Part shown: positions 9,303 through 18,210 of the stretch, piece after piece
Layout of the letters: each line of letters begins with the position of its first letter
How positions within the stretch are numbered: position 1 is the first letter of the stretch
NCBI RefSeq assembly: GCF_022701295.1
Contig: NZ_CP033204.1
Span: 1,178,001-1,242,000 of the forward strand
DNA: 64,000 bases
Direction: 5' to 3'
DNA from: Sphingopyxis sp. YF1
GTDB taxonomy: Bacteria; Pseudomonadota; Alphaproteobacteria; Sphingomonadales; Sphingomonadaceae
Notes under the pieces: generated by a model
What the model was told of the DNA's origin: nothing
Seen by the model: only the letters and a program-made list of their open reading frames with translations
The model's database searches: none
Made by a program: the position numbers and the translations under genes

Positions 9303-9982
9303 TTTTTCTCTTCCTGGGTCAATATGTCGAGGAGCGCGGTCGCGGCGGCCTTTTCGGCTGCCTGTTTCGACGCGCCTTCGCCTTCCGCCTCGGCGAGCTT
9401 GCCGACGGTGACACCCACCCGAAAGCGCGGCGCATGGTCGGGGCCCTCGCGCCGGATCAGGCGATATTCGGGGGGCTTGCGCCCCTTGGCGGCCGCCCAT
9501 TCCTGGAGTGCCGCCTTGGGATGCTTGGGCGCGGCGACCTGCCCGTCGATCATCTCGCCCCATTCCTTGACGATGAAGGCGCGCGCCGCTGCTTCGCCGC
9601 AGTCGAGCCACAGCGCGCCGATCAGGGCTTCGAGCACGTCGGCGGCGATATTGTCGCTGTAGCGTCCGCCGTCGCCGATCGCCTGGGTTCCGAAGCGGAC
9701 CAGCGCGTTGAGGTCGAGGCGCTGCGCGATGCGCGCGCAGGTCTCGCCCGAAGCAAGCGCGTGCAGCCGCGACGACAGGTCGCCTTCATGCGCCTTGGGA
9801 AAGCGGCGGAAAAGCTCCGACGCGATCACCAGCCCCAATACGCGGTCGCCGAGGAATTCGAGCCGCTGATAATCGCCCGCACCGCTGCTGCCGTGAGTCA
9901 GCGCCTCGTGATAGAGCGCCAGGTCGCGCGGGTCGGTGCCGGTGATGGCTGCGATCGTCTGAGCGGACGGGCGTTCGCTCAA
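9299..9982 (-). CDS. rnc: Ribonuclease III
   Basis: Double-strand-specific endoribonuclease for rRNA and mRNA processing. The N-terminal catalytic domain shows the signature [11 protein letters not shown] (the usual residue after GD is A; here it is R), with further acidic residues in [10 protein letters not shown] dsRNA-binding domain follows ([13 protein letters not shown] ... [15 protein letters not shown]). The only start that gives the normal 227-residue length is TTG at 9982, which overlaps the lepB stop as TTGA. The stop overlaps the era start. Both overlaps point to translational coupling. Confidence 0.95.
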   Translation of the reverse strand: MSERPSAQTIAAITGTDPRDLALYHEALTHGSSGAGDYQRLEFLGDRVLGLVIASELFRRFPKAHEGDLSSRLHALASGETCARIAQRLDLNALVRFGTQAIGDGGRYSDNIAADVLEALIGALWLDCGEAAARAFIVKEWGEMIDGQVAAPKHPKAALQEWAAAKGRKPPEYRLIRREGPDHAPRFRVGVTVGKLAEAEGEGASKQAAEKAAATALLDILTQEEKK

Positions 9983-10872
9983 AAGCCTTCCCCGATGCGT
10001 TCCCAGCGCGCGGCGGTGAACCAGCTGATCGGGTTGATCCAGCTCGCCGAACCATCGGTCGAGAACATGCCGACGAGGGCATGGCCGACGAGATTTTCCT
10101 GCGGGACGCCGCCGCCGAGGCCGCCTTCTTCCATCGGAACGCGGCTGTCGGCGCTGCGGTCGCGATTGTCGCCCATCAGGAAGATCTGGCCTTCGGGCAC
10201 GACATAGGGCGTCGTGTTGTCGACGGGCAGGTCGATGATGTCGAGCACGGCATAGCTTTTCCCGCTGGGCAGCGTTTCGCGGAACTGCTTGTAGCGGCAC
10301 TGGCGCTGGCCGTTGGCGCCGATTTCCTCGAACGCCATCGAGAAACAGGCATGCGTGCCCTGCGCGCGGGCGACTTCCTCCATGTTCGGGGTCACCGGAA
10401 TGACGAAATCGGGCATGGGCTCGCGCTTGAGCGGCTTGCCGTTGAGCCAGACGATGCCGTCGATGACCTGCACCGTATCGCCGGGTAGTCCGATGACGCG
10501 CTTGATCCAGTCATCCTTGTTCTGCGGCGGGGCCTTGAAGACGACGACGTCGCCGCGCTCGGGCGTGCGCGCAAAGATGCGGCCGGGGATCAGCGGTACG
10601 CCGAAGGGCAGGCTGTGCTTCGTATAGCCATAGGCCATCTTGTTGACGAGCAGGTAGTCGCCGATCAGCAGGCGCGGCTGCATCGATTCCGAAGGGATGT
10701 TGAACGGCGACAGAAAGAAGCTGCGAAAGACCAGTACCGCGACCGCGAGCCAGGCGAGAAAGCGTACCGTGTCGATCGCCTCTTCCTTCGCGCTCATCTG
10801 CGCGGGTTCGGGGCTCGGCTTGGCGGGGCCGGTCGGGGGCGGGCTGTCGGCGGTCAGGCTGGCGTCGGTCAT
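9979..10872 (-). CDS. lepB: Signal peptidase I
   Basis: Membrane serine protease that removes Sec signal peptides. A proline-rich cytosolic lead precedes one transmembrane helix (residues 36-55). The catalytic Ser63 is in PSESMQP and the general base Lys124 is in [12 protein letters not shown]; the conserved [11 protein letters not shown] box is near residue 250. I took ATG 10872 as the start; frames upstream add only arginine-rich residues. It is the first gene of lepB-rnc-era and divergent from pgi across about 118 bases that must hold both promoters. Confidence 0.95.
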   Translation of the reverse strand: MTDASLTADSPPPTGPAKPSPEPAQMSAKEEAIDTVRFLAWLAVAVLVFRSFFLSPFNIPSESMQPRLLIGDYLLVNKMAYGYTKHSLPFGVPLIPGRIFARTPERGDVVVFKAPPQNKDDWIKRVIGLPGDTVQVIDGIVWLNGKPLKREPMPDFVIPVTPNMEEVARAQGTHACFSMAFEEIGANGQRQCRYKQFRETLPSGKSYAVLDIIDLPVDNTTPYVVPEGQIFLMGDNRDRSADSRVPMEEGGLGGGVPQENLVGHALVGMFSTDGSASWINPISWFTAARWERIGEGF

Positions 10873-10990
10873 GCCGCGCATTTGGCGTTGAATAGGTCTG
10901 CGCGCAAGCAAATATCGGCGGACGGCACTGGCGCGCGCGCGGCGGCAGGCCTAGAGAAAAGCCCCCATCGACCGCAAGAGGATGCCGAAC

Positions 10991-12496
10991 ATGACGACCG
11001 CCGACCAGGCTTGGCAGGCCCTTGCCGACTGGCAGCCGCAGACGCTGACCGCGCTCGTCGGCGCCGATCCCGAAGCGCGGCTACAGGCGCTGGTGCGCAA
11101 CGTCGCCGACATCCGCTTCGATTTCGCGAAGACGCACCTCGATGCCGGCGCGATCGCGATCCTGTCGGACCTTGCCGAAGCACAGGATTTCGCGGGGCAC
11201 CGCAAGACCCTGTTTTCGGGCGGGATTGCCAATCCGACCGAGAACCGCGCCGCCGAGCACAGCGCCGAGCGCGGCGACGGCGCGCCCGAGTCCGTGCACC
11301 GTGCGCAGATGCTGCATCAGCGGATGCGGATGATGGTCGACGCGATCGAGGCCGGTGCGTTCGGCGAAATGCGCCACCTGCTGCATATCGGCATCGGCGG
11401 GTCGGCGCTCGGCCCCGACCTGCTGATCGACGCGCTAGGCCGCCACGGGTCGCGCTATGACGTCGCGGTGGTGTCGAACGTCGACGGCGCCGCGCTCAGC
11501 GAAGCTTTCGCGAAATTCGACCCCAATCACACGCTGATCGCGGTCGCGTCGAAGACCTTCACGACGACCGAGACTTTGCTCAACGCAGTCTCGGCGCTGC
11601 AATGGCTCGACGAGGCGGGGGTGGCCGATCCCTATGGCCGTGTCATCGCGCTGACCGCGATGCCCGAGCGCGCGATGGAGTGGGGCGTCGACGAGACGCG
11701 CATCCTGCCGTTCAGCGAGACCGTCGGCGGACGCTATTCGCTCTGGTCGTCGATCGGCTTTCCCGCGGCGCTGGCGCTCGGCTGGGACGCCTTCGCCGAC
11801 ATGCTCGAGGGGGCGGCCGAAATGGACCGCCATTTCCGCCTCGCCAATGGCGCTGACAATATCGGGCTGCTCGCGGCCTTCATCGACCAGATCTATGCGA
11901 ACCGGCTCGGCTGCCAGACGCGCGCGGTCTTCGCCTATGACGAAAGGCTGCGGTTGCTACCTGCCTATCTCCAGCAGCTCGAGATGGAATCGAACGGCAA
12001 GTCCGTGACGCGGGACGGCGCGCCGCTGGGACGCGCGAGCGCGGCGATCACATGGGGCGGGGTCGGCACCGACGCGCAGCATGCGGTGTTCCAGCTGCTG
12101 CATCAGGGGACGCATCTCACGCCGGTCGAGTTCGTCGTCGCGCGCGAGCCCGATCATCTGCTCGACGAGGCGCATCACGAGATGCTCGTCGCCAACTGCA
12201 TCGCGCAGGGCGCGGCGCTGATGGCGGGGCGGGCGAGCGACGATGGCGCGCGCCACTATCCGGGCAACCGGCCCTCGACGACGATCCTGCTCGACCAGGT
12301 GACGCCGCACAGCCTCGGCGCGCTGATCGCCTTCTACGAACATCGCACCTTCGCCAATGCGGTGCTGCTCGGGATCAACCCGTTCGACCAGTTCGGGGTC
12401 GAGCTGGGCAAGGAAATGGCGAAGGGGCTGGCCGAGGGGACGGCCGATTTCGATCCTGCGACGCAGGCGCTGATGGCGGCGGCGCTGGGCGAATAG
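10991..12496 (+). CDS. pgi: Glucose-6-phosphate isomerase
   Basis: Interconverts glucose-6-phosphate and fructose-6-phosphate. Sugar-phosphate-binding motifs are visible: GIGGSALGPDL near residue 136, a SKTFTT loop, and the PGI signature VGGRYSLWSSIG. The late EHRTF...INPFDQFGVELGK block carries the active-site Lys. I chose ATG 10991 because AGAGG (10977-10981) lies 9 bases before it; ATG 10982 would touch the ribosome site and add three residues. At 501 residues it belongs to the compact bacterial PGI form. It is single and divergent from lepB. Confidence 0.96.
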   Translation: MTTADQAWQALADWQPQTLTALVGADPEARLQALVRNVADIRFDFAKTHLDAGAIAILSDLAEAQDFAGHRKTLFSGGIANPTENRAAEHSAERGDGAPESVHRAQMLHQRMRMMVDAIEAGAFGEMRHLLHIGIGGSALGPDLLIDALGRHGSRYDVAVVSNVDGAALSEAFAKFDPNHTLIAVASKTFTTTETLLNAVSALQWLDEAGVADPYGRVIALTAMPERAMEWGVDETRILPFSETVGGRYSLWSSIGFPAALALGWDAFADMLEGAAEMDRHFRLANGADNIGLLAAFIDQIYANRLGCQTRAVFAYDERLRLLPAYLQQLEMESNGKSVTRDGAPLGRASAAITWGGVGTDAQHAVFQLLHQGTHLTPVEFVVAREPDHLLDEAHHEMLVANCIAQGAALMAGRASDDGARHYPGNRPSTTILLDQVTPHSLGALIAFYEHRTFANAVLLGINPFDQFGVELGKEMAKGLAEGTADFDPATQALMAAALGE

Positions 12497-12504
12497 CCGG
12501 CGGG

Positions 12505-13044
12505 TCAGGCCGCGGCGAGCGCCTTGCCCATGCGGATGAGCGGCACGGTCACGCCGTCGGGGCCGGGGGCTTCGACGCGCTCGATCGGAACATAGCCGCA
12601 GGCGCGGTAGAGCGGTTCGCCCGAGAGCGTCGCCATCAGTTCGGCGCGCCCAAAACCCGCATCGCGCGCGGCCGCTTCGCACAGCGCCATGACCCGGCGT
12701 CCGACGCCCTGCCGGGCATGGTCGGGGTGCGTGTACATCGCGCGGATGCGCGCGGCATCGACCGCCGGGTCGAGCAGCGCGGGATCGCGCAGGTCGGTGC
12801 TGTGGTCGCCGCCATAGAGGGTGGCGCGGCGCGACCAGCCGCCGCAGCCGGCGATGCGCCCGCCGGCCTCGATGACGAAATAGCTGCCATCGGCGATCAG
12901 CTGGGTATCGAGCCCCATCACCGCGCGGCTGGCGGCGATCTGCGCGGGGTCGAGGAAGTCCTTCTGGAGTTCGGCGATCGCGAGCGCCATCACGTGGCGC
13001 AGCGCGTCGAGGTCGTCGAGGGTGGCGAGACGGTCGGTGAGCAT
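12505..13044 (-). CDS. GNAT family N-acetyltransferase
   Basis: A 179-residue single-domain GNAT fold. The acetyl-CoA-binding motif A is RAMYTHPDHARQGVGRRVMALCEAAA (split here around the Q/RxxGxG/A core QGVGRR), preceded by the strand GRIAGCGGW. Near the end, YRACGYVPIE is the usual GNAT closing motif. The substrate cannot be assigned. It is convergent with pgi (8-base gap) and lies downstream of the GGDEF gene on the same strand, 42 bases away, so read-through is possible. Confidence 0.85.
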   Translation of the reverse strand: MLTDRLATLDDLDALRHVMALAIAELQKDFLDPAQIAASRAVMGLDTQLIADGSYFVIEAGGRIAGCGGWSRRATLYGGDHSTDLRDPALLDPAVDAARIRAMYTHPDHARQGVGRRVMALCEAAARDAGFGRAELMATLSGEPLYRACGYVPIERVEAPGPDGVTVPLIRMGKALAAA

Positions 13045-13086
13045 CGCGCCGCTATAGGCCGCACGGCGCGCGCGTCCAGCCCGCGC

Positions 13087-14220
13087 CTAGGGGCTCTCCG
13101 CGATCTCGACCCGGTTCCGTCCGTTCTGCTTGGCGGTGAACAGCGCTTCGTCGGCCGCCTTGAGCGCCGCGCGCGCATCGCCATGGCCGAAAACGTCGGC
13201 GACGCCGCCCGAAAAGGTGATCTGCCCGAAGGGCTCGTCGGTCTTGCGGTTGATCAGGCGGCGGCTCGCAAGATGTTCGCGCGCCTGGTCGAGCCGCTCG
13301 GCGGCGGCGGCGGGATTGCGGCCGCGAAACAGCATCACGAACTCCTCGCCGCCGTGGCGCGCGACATGGCAATGGTCGTCCGAAATCTGCGCGAGCGTGT
13401 CGGCGATCGCCTTGAGCACGCGGTCGCCCGAATCATGGCCGTGCGCATCGTTGATCGCCTTGAAATTGTCGATGTCGCAAAAGGCGATGCTGAGCGGCTC
13501 CATCGCGGCCTGTGCGTCGCGATATTCGCGTTCGAGCAGGTCCTCGAAGGCGCGCCGGTTGGGCAGGCCGGTCAGATAGTCGACCTCGGCATCGCGCTTG
13601 GCGCGTTCGAGGCTGCGGCGCAGCGACTTGGCCTCTTCCTCGCTCTTGCGCATCTCGTCCTCGGCCTTGCGCGTGCGTTCGAGCATCGTCTTCGCAAGGT
13701 CGGCGAGGCTCGACACGATCTGGCCGGTCTTCTGGAGCTGCTCGAGGTCGGTGACGTGCTGTTCGAGCTCGCTGCCGTAATCCTGCGCGCTTTTCGACGC
13801 GGCCTTGCTCTGGACCTGAAAGGCGTCGAGGTTGGTTTCGAGCCGCGCCATCAGCTTTTCGAGCTCGGCCTGCGCCGACGTGTCGCTTGCCCCTTCGGTG
13901 AGTTCGTCGAGCCAGGCCTGGGTCACCTCGCCGGTACCGGTGCGTGCCGTGATCTGGCGCGCGAGGCGCGGATTGGCGCCCGAAAAGGCGTTGTGCGCGA
14001 CGAGCAGATTGGCCGGCGTCACGTCGAGGTCGTTGTCGAGCAGGAAGCTGCCGATCGCCTCGATCAGGTCGCGGCGCGCCAGCCGGGCGAGATCGCGCAC
14101 GCCTCCGGGTTCGGTCGCATCCGCCTGCAGGGCTTCGTCGCCGCGGGAATGGCGAAGCCCCAACCAACCCAGAAGCCGCCCGACCGGCTCCCTCGAAGAG
14201 GATGATGCGAAAGTGGTCAT
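13087..14220 (-). CDS. Diguanylate cyclase (GGDEF domain)
   Basis: Makes cyclic di-GMP from two GTP. The C-terminal half is a GGDEF domain with the active-site GGEEF at residues 290-294 and the substrate motif DIDNFKAINDAHGHDSGD before it. No RxxD lies five residues upstream of GGEEF, so the usual inhibitory c-di-GMP site appears absent. The first 120 residues are a helical region of no recognised family. A coiled-coil stretch with many Glu/Lys/Arg residues (about 125-200) joins the two and could dimerise the protein. There is no membrane segment, so it is cytosolic; the input signal is unknown. Confidence 0.92.
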   Translation of the reverse strand: MTTFASSSSREPVGRLLGWLGLRHSRGDEALQADATEPGGVRDLARLARRDLIEAIGSFLLDNDLDVTPANLLVAHNAFSGANPRLARQITARTGTGEVTQAWLDELTEGASDTSAQAELEKLMARLETNLDAFQVQSKAASKSAQDYGSELEQHVTDLEQLQKTGQIVSSLADLAKTMLERTRKAEDEMRKSEEEAKSLRRSLERAKRDAEVDYLTGLPNRRAFEDLLEREYRDAQAAMEPLSIAFCDIDNFKAINDAHGHDSGDRVLKAIADTLAQISDDHCHVARHGGEEFVMLFRGRNPAAAAERLDQAREHLASRRLINRKTDEPFGQITFSGGVADVFGHGDARAALKAADEALFTAKQNGRNRVEIAESP

Positions 14221-14337
14221 GGCGGCCTTAACGGCGCGCCGCGAACAGGATTAAGCCCGTCTTCACCATAAAAATGCCGCGTGAAGCCGCAAGATCGTGG
14301 CGCGGTTTCGCGGGGGATGAAATAAATTCGCGCCGGG

Positions 14338-14364
14338 TGTCGATCCGGAGCCGACTCGTTCGTC
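14338..14364 (+). promoter_or_regulatory. Candidate ECF42-type promoter
   Basis: TGTCGA at 14338-14343 is followed 17 bases later by CGTC (14361-14364), 47 bases before the DGPF start codon. As I recall, reported ECF42 target promoters have TGTCGA at -35 and CG[A/T]C at -10. The match would make the DGPF-sigma operon self-activating. The motif is short, so chance is possible. Confidence 0.5.
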
Positions 14365-14410
14365 GTCAGATCGGGAGGCCATTCGGGCTCCGTCCGTGAG
14401 GAGATGCAAG

Positions 14411-14842
14411 ATGCGTGTGATGGTATTCGTGAAGGCGACCGAGGACAGCGAGCGGGGCATCGACCCCACGCCGGAGACGACCGCGATGTTCGAGGCGATG
14501 GGCAAGTTCAACGAGGAACTGGTCAACGCCGGGGTGATGGTCAGCGGCGACGGGCTCAAGCCCTCGTCGGCGGGCAAGCGCATCGCCTTCGATGGCGCAA
14601 GCCGCGCGGTGATCGACGGCCCCTTCGCCGAGACCCGCGAACTGGTCGCGGGCTTCTGGATCTGGGAGGTCAAAGACATGGACGAGGCCGTCGCCTGGGC
14701 GAAGCGTTGCCCCAATCCGATGCCGGGGCCCAGCGAACTCGAAATCCGGCCCTTTTACGAGGTCGAGGATTTCGGCGACGTACTCACCCCCGAAATCGTC
14801 GAGCGCTACGAACGGCTGACCGACAAGCTTGGCGGCGCCTGA
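14411..14842 (+). CDS. DGPF (YCII-related) protein paired with ECF42 sigma factor
   Basis: A 143-residue YCII-fold protein with the hallmark DGPF in VIDGPFAETRE (about residues 69-72). The start at 14411 (MRVMVFVKAT) follows GAGGAGATG. Families of this kind sit next to ECF42 sigma factors throughout bacteria and are their usual regulatory targets; their biochemical role is not settled. Here the sigma gene begins 16 bases after the stop, and a candidate ECF42 promoter lies upstream. The ferredoxin-like fold suggests small-molecule or stress sensing, but no catalytic residues can be assigned. Confidence 0.88.
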   Translation: MRVMVFVKATEDSERGIDPTPETTAMFEAMGKFNEELVNAGVMVSGDGLKPSSAGKRIAFDGASRAVIDGPFAETRELVAGFWIWEVKDMDEAVAWAKRCPNPMPGPSELEIRPFYEVEDFGDVLTPEIVERYERLTDKLGGA

Positions 14843-14858
14843 TCGCGGGGCGGCCGCC

Positions 14859-16160
14859 ATGCTTGCCTCGACCGCGGCTTTGTCCGACAAGGCCGGCATG
14901 GCGGCCGACGAGACCCACCGCGCGATCGAGGCGGTGTTCCGGATCGAACGCGCGCGGTTGATCGCCGCGCTCGCGCGGATGACGCGCGACGTCGACCGCG
15001 CCGAGGAACTGGCGCAGGAGGCGCTGCTCGTCGCGCTCGCCGAATGGCCGAAATCGGGCGTGCCCGCCAATCCGGGTGCATGGCTGACCGCCACCGCAAA
15101 GCGGCGCGCGATCGACGGCATGCGGCGGCGGCAGATGCAGGCGCGCAAGCATGCCGAAATCGCGCGCGAACGGGAGTGGGAGGCCGATATGAGCGCCGAG
15201 GCGACCGAGGCCGCGATCGACGACCCTCTGGGCGACGAACTGCTCGCGCTGATCTTTGCCGCCTGCCACCCCGTGATCGCGCCCGAGGCGCGCGCGGCGC
15301 TGACGCTGCGGCTGGTCGGCGGGCTTTCGGTGGGCGAGATCGCGCGCGCCTTCCTGTCGAACGAGGCGGCGATCGCCGCACGGATCACGCGCGCCAAAAA
15401 GGCGATCGCCAGGGCGGGCGTCCAGTTCGAGGTGCCGCGCGGCGCCGAACTCGACGCGCGCCTCGCCTCGGTGCTGGAGGTGATCTACCTCATCTTTAAC
15501 GAAGGCTATGCCGCGACCGCCGGCCCGTCGCTGGTGCGCCCTCCGCTCTGCGCCGAGGCGCAGCGGCTCGCGCGCATCCTCGCGGGGTTGATGCCGGGGC
15601 AGCCCGAGGTGCAGGGGCTGCTCGCGCTGGTCGAGATCCAGGCGTCGCGGCTTGCGGCGCGCGCAGGTTCCGACGGTCGGTTCGTCCCGCTGACCGAGCA
15701 GAATCGCGCGCGCTGGGACCAGTTGCTGATCCGGCGCGGGCTGAATGCGCTGGGCCGCGCCGAGGCGCTCGGCGGCGCCGATGGCCCCTATGCGCTGCAG
15801 GCGGCGCTTGCGGCGTGTCATGCGCGGGCGCGCCGCGCCGAGGACACCGACTGGCGACGGATCGCCGGGCTCTACGACCGGCTGCGCGCCGTGATGCCTT
15901 CGCCGGTGGTCGAGCTCAACCGCGCGGTCGCGCACAGCATGGCGTTCGGGCCCGAGGCAGGGCTCGCGTTGGTCGATGCGATCGCCGACGCAGCGCTGCT
16001 GCGCAACTATGCGCCGCTGCCTGCCGCACGCGGCCATTTCCTGCTGCGCGCGGGGCGCCGCGCCGAGGCAGGGGCTGCCTATCGGACAGCGGCTGCGCTT
16101 GCGGTCAACGAGCGCGAGCGCGACTATCTGCTCGCGCAGGCCGCAGCGTGCGACGATTGA
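14859..16160 (+). CDS. ECF42-type RNA polymerase sigma factor with C-terminal DUF6596 extension
   Basis: Sigma-70 region 2 (VDRAEELAQEALLVALAEWP) and region 4 (ALTLRLVGGLSVGEIARAFLSNEAAIAARI) occupy the first 200 residues. A long extension follows, with the conserved YLIFNEGYAATAG block and helical repeats up to residue 433. This architecture and the DGPF neighbour define the ECF42 group, in which the extension replaces an anti-sigma factor. I took ATG 14859; an alternative ATG at 14898 removes 13 poorly conserved residues. No anti-sigma gene is present nearby. Confidence 0.92.
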   Translation: MLASTAALSDKAGMAADETHRAIEAVFRIERARLIAALARMTRDVDRAEELAQEALLVALAEWPKSGVPANPGAWLTATAKRRAIDGMRRRQMQARKHAEIAREREWEADMSAEATEAAIDDPLGDELLALIFAACHPVIAPEARAALTLRLVGGLSVGEIARAFLSNEAAIAARITRAKKAIARAGVQFEVPRGAELDARLASVLEVIYLIFNEGYAATAGPSLVRPPLCAEAQRLARILAGLMPGQPEVQGLLALVEIQASRLAARAGSDGRFVPLTEQNRARWDQLLIRRGLNALGRAEALGGADGPYALQAALAACHARARRAEDTDWRRIAGLYDRLRAVMPSPVVELNRAVAHSMAFGPEAGLALVDAIADAALLRNYAPLPAARGHFLLRAGRRAEAGAAYRTAAALAVNERERDYLLAQAAACDD

Positions 16161-16205
16161 GCGCCAAGGGGGCAGCCGCCGGGGCGTTCGAAAAAAAATG
16201 CGCCA

Positions 16206-16348
16206 ATGCGGGAACCATCGGCCCCGCATCGCGTTTCATATACCTATCCGATCGAAAGAGAAGGTAGAATTTGGTTCCTGTCTTCGGGCGGAACCTAGGG
16301 AGCCCCGCCGCAGAAATGCGACGGGGCTTACCTGTTTCGGGCGCTCCC
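16206..16348 (+). other. Cluster of stable hairpins in a 550-base gap; possible structured RNA
   Basis: The 16161-16713 gap has no convincing gene. It holds three consecutive inverted repeats: ATGCGGG/CCCGCAT (16206-16229), GGTTCC/GGAACC with an inner GTC-TTCG-GGC stem (16273-16295), and AGCCCCG/CGGGGCT closing on CGCA-GAAA-TGCG (16301-16328). GGGAGC at 16298 can alternatively pair with GCTCCC at 16343. UUCG and GAAA tetraloops are typical of RNA. It could be the sigma operon terminator, an sRNA, or a leader; I could not match it to a known RNA family. Strand is a guess. The rest of the gap (16350-16700) shows nothing I can support. Confidence 0.4.
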
Positions 16349-16713
16349 CCGCGCGCGCGTCCTGTCCTGAACATTCCGAAAGCCCGGTGCGTCAGCTTCG
16401 ATGCGATGGGGCATGCCTTGGACTCTGATAACTGCTCGGCGCCCGATGGCGATATGCACCGTTTGTCGGAAGAGCTTGTGCTCGTGCTCGGGCTTCCGCT
16501 CGTCCCGTCGCATGACGCGGGCGCCCGGCGGCGTGGCACCGGGGCCGACGGACCGGACGCGCCTGCGGCGTTGCGCCCCGATGAACGGACGCGCCGCTGT
16601 GCGACAAATTGCGACAATTTTTCGTCGATCCGACACGGCGCTGGGACAAATGGTGCCTAGACCGGCTCCATCGCAGCCCGTCTCCCCAGGGCTGCCCTTG
16701 AGGAGTTTTGCCC

Positions 16714-17343
16714 GTGAAGAAGATTTCCCTCCTGACGCTGGGTGCCGCGCTGATCGCGGTGCCCGTTCTCGCCGCCCCGGGGGCGGGACCCAAGGCCGAC
16801 GCCGACGCCAATGGCGTGCTCACCCGCGCCGAGGCGCAGGCCGGCGCGACGCAGATGTTCGCGAAGCTCGATGCCAATGGCGACGGCAAGCTCGACCAGG
16901 CCGATCGCACCGCCCGGCATGCGGCGATGCAGGCCAAGCGGTTCGAGGCGCTCGACGCCAACAAGGACGGCAGCATCAGCAAGGCCGAATGGGATCAGCA
17001 CGGCGCCGACCGTGCGGCGAAACGTGCCGAACGTGGTCAGAAGCACGCCGAGGCCGGCGAACCCAGCCAGCGCGGCGGTCACCGCATGGGCGGCCGCCAC
17101 GGTCCGCGCGGCGGGCATCACGGCATGCGCGGCGGCATGATGATGAAGGCCGATACCAATGGCGACAAGGCGATCAGCCAGGCCGAATTCCAGACCGCGG
17201 CGCTCGCGCGTTTCGACGCCGCCGACGCGAACAAGGATGGTCAGGTGACCGCCGCAGAACGCCAGGCCCAGCGCACCGAGCGCAAGGCCAAGCGTGACGA
17301 ATGGCGCGCCAAGCGCGCGGCTCCCGCAACGCCGGCCAATTGA
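16714..17343 (+). CDS. Secreted EF-hand calcium-binding protein
   Basis: The start is GTG 16714, eight bases after AGGAG; TTG 16708 is too close to the ribosome site. A signal peptide (VKKISLLTLGAALIAVPVLA) is followed by at least four EF-hand loops: DANGDGKLD, DANKDGSIS, DTNGDKAIS and DANKDGQVT, plus a degenerate first loop. Between loops 2 and 3 lies a His/Gly/Met/Arg-rich segment (GGHRMGGRHG...HHGMRGGMMM, residues about 122-146) that could bind other metals. The 209-residue protein is probably a periplasmic Ca2+ buffer or sensor. A two-component pair follows 130 bases downstream behind a strong hairpin. Confidence 0.88.
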   Translation: MKKISLLTLGAALIAVPVLAAPGAGPKADADANGVLTRAEAQAGATQMFAKLDANGDGKLDQADRTARHAAMQAKRFEALDANKDGSISKAEWDQHGADRAAKRAERGQKHAEAGEPSQRGGHRMGGRHGPRGGHHGMRGGMMMKADTNGDKAISQAEFQTAALARFDAADANKDGQVTAAERQAQRTERKAKRDEWRAKRAAPATPAN

Positions 17344-17423
17344 GATCCGGCCGGGACCGGCGGGTGAGGGCGGCTCAACACCCCCTCCCGCCATTGCCTT
17401 TGCCCCCGGTCCCTGCCAGCTAT

Positions 17424-17452
17424 CGCCCACCGGCCTTTTGGGCCGGTGGGCG
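17424..17452. terminator. Perfect 12-bp hairpin between EF-hand gene and response regulator
   Basis: CGCCCACCGGCC (17424-17435) pairs perfectly with GGCCGGTGGGCG (17441-17452) around TTTTG. It lies 80 bases after the EF-hand stop and 23 before the next start. Only a weak CCCTTT follows, so it may attenuate rather than fully terminate. Confidence 0.6.
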
Positions 17453-17475
17453 AACCCTTTGGAAACGAACGAGTG

Positions 17476-18210
17476 ATGACCGACAGCGACACGCCGCGCA
17501 TCCTGCTGGTGGACGATGAACCCTCGATCCGTGAACCGCTCTCCGACTATCTGACGGGGCAGGGTTTTGCGGTGACCGCTGCGGCGAGCGCCGCCGAGGC
17601 GCGATCGGTGCTGCGCGCGCAGGGCGTCGATCTCGTCGTCAGCGACATCATGATGCCGGGCGAGGACGGACTGTCGTTCACGCGTCACCTTCATGAAACC
17701 AGCAATATTCCCGTCATCCTGCTGACCGCGCGTGCCGAGGATACCGAACGGATCGTCGGGCTCGAGATCGGCGCCGACGATTATGTCGTCAAACCCTTCA
17801 ACCCCCGCGAACTGGTCGCACGCATCCGCACCGTGCTGCGCCGGACGCAGGCCGGCGGGCGCACGCTCGACGCGGGCGGGGTCAGCTATGCGTTCGGGCC
17901 GTGGGTGCTGCGCGAGACCGAGCGTGTGCTTGTCGATTCCGACGGGACCGAGGTTGCGCTGTCGTCGGGCGAATATCATCTGCTCCACGCGCTGGTACGC
18001 CATCCGCGGCAGGTGATGAGCCGCGACCGGCTGCTCGACCTGGTGCGCGGGCGCGAGGCGGAGATTTTCGACCGCGCGATCGACAATCTGGTCAGCCGGC
18101 TGCGCAAGAAGATCGAGGAAGACGCGGCGCATCCGCAGCTGGTCAAGACCGTGTGGGGCGGTGGTTACACGCTCGCGTGCGAGGTCAAGCGGCTGGGCGG
18201 CGCGGCGTGA
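17476..18210 (+). CDS. OmpR-family response regulator
   Basis: A 244-residue two-component transcription factor. The receiver domain has the acidic pair LVDDE, the phosphoacceptor Asp57 in VVSDIMMPGEDG, the switch region LLTARAED and Lys in YVVKPF. A winged-helix DNA-binding domain (SSGEYHLLHALVRHPRQVMSRD ... RLRKKIE) fills the C-terminus. ATG 17476 is the sensible start; the upstream extension is non-conserved. The stop overlaps the kinase start as GTGA, so the pair is co-translated. Target genes are unknown; the preceding EF-hand gene is a candidate. Confidence 0.94.
   Translation: MTDSDTPRILLVDDEPSIREPLSDYLTGQGFAVTAAASAAEARSVLRAQGVDLVVSDIMMPGEDGLSFTRHLHETSNIPVILLTARAEDTERIVGLEIGADDYVVKPFNPRELVARIRTVLRRTQAGGRTLDAGGVSYAFGPWVLRETERVLVDSDGTEVALSSGEYHLLHALVRHPRQVMSRDRLLDLVRGREAEIFDRAIDNLVSRLRKKIEEDAAHPQLVKTVWGGGYTLACEVKRLGGAA

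Noticed and set aside
12052..14205. 717-codon plus-strand frame across pgi end, GNAT and GGDEF genes
   Set aside because: Covers three well-supported genes in other frames and has no protein-like segments.
16271..16660. 129-codon plus-strand frame in the gap before the EF-hand gene
   Set aside because: No ribosome site, Arg/Pro/Ala-rich random composition, and it overlaps strong hairpins.
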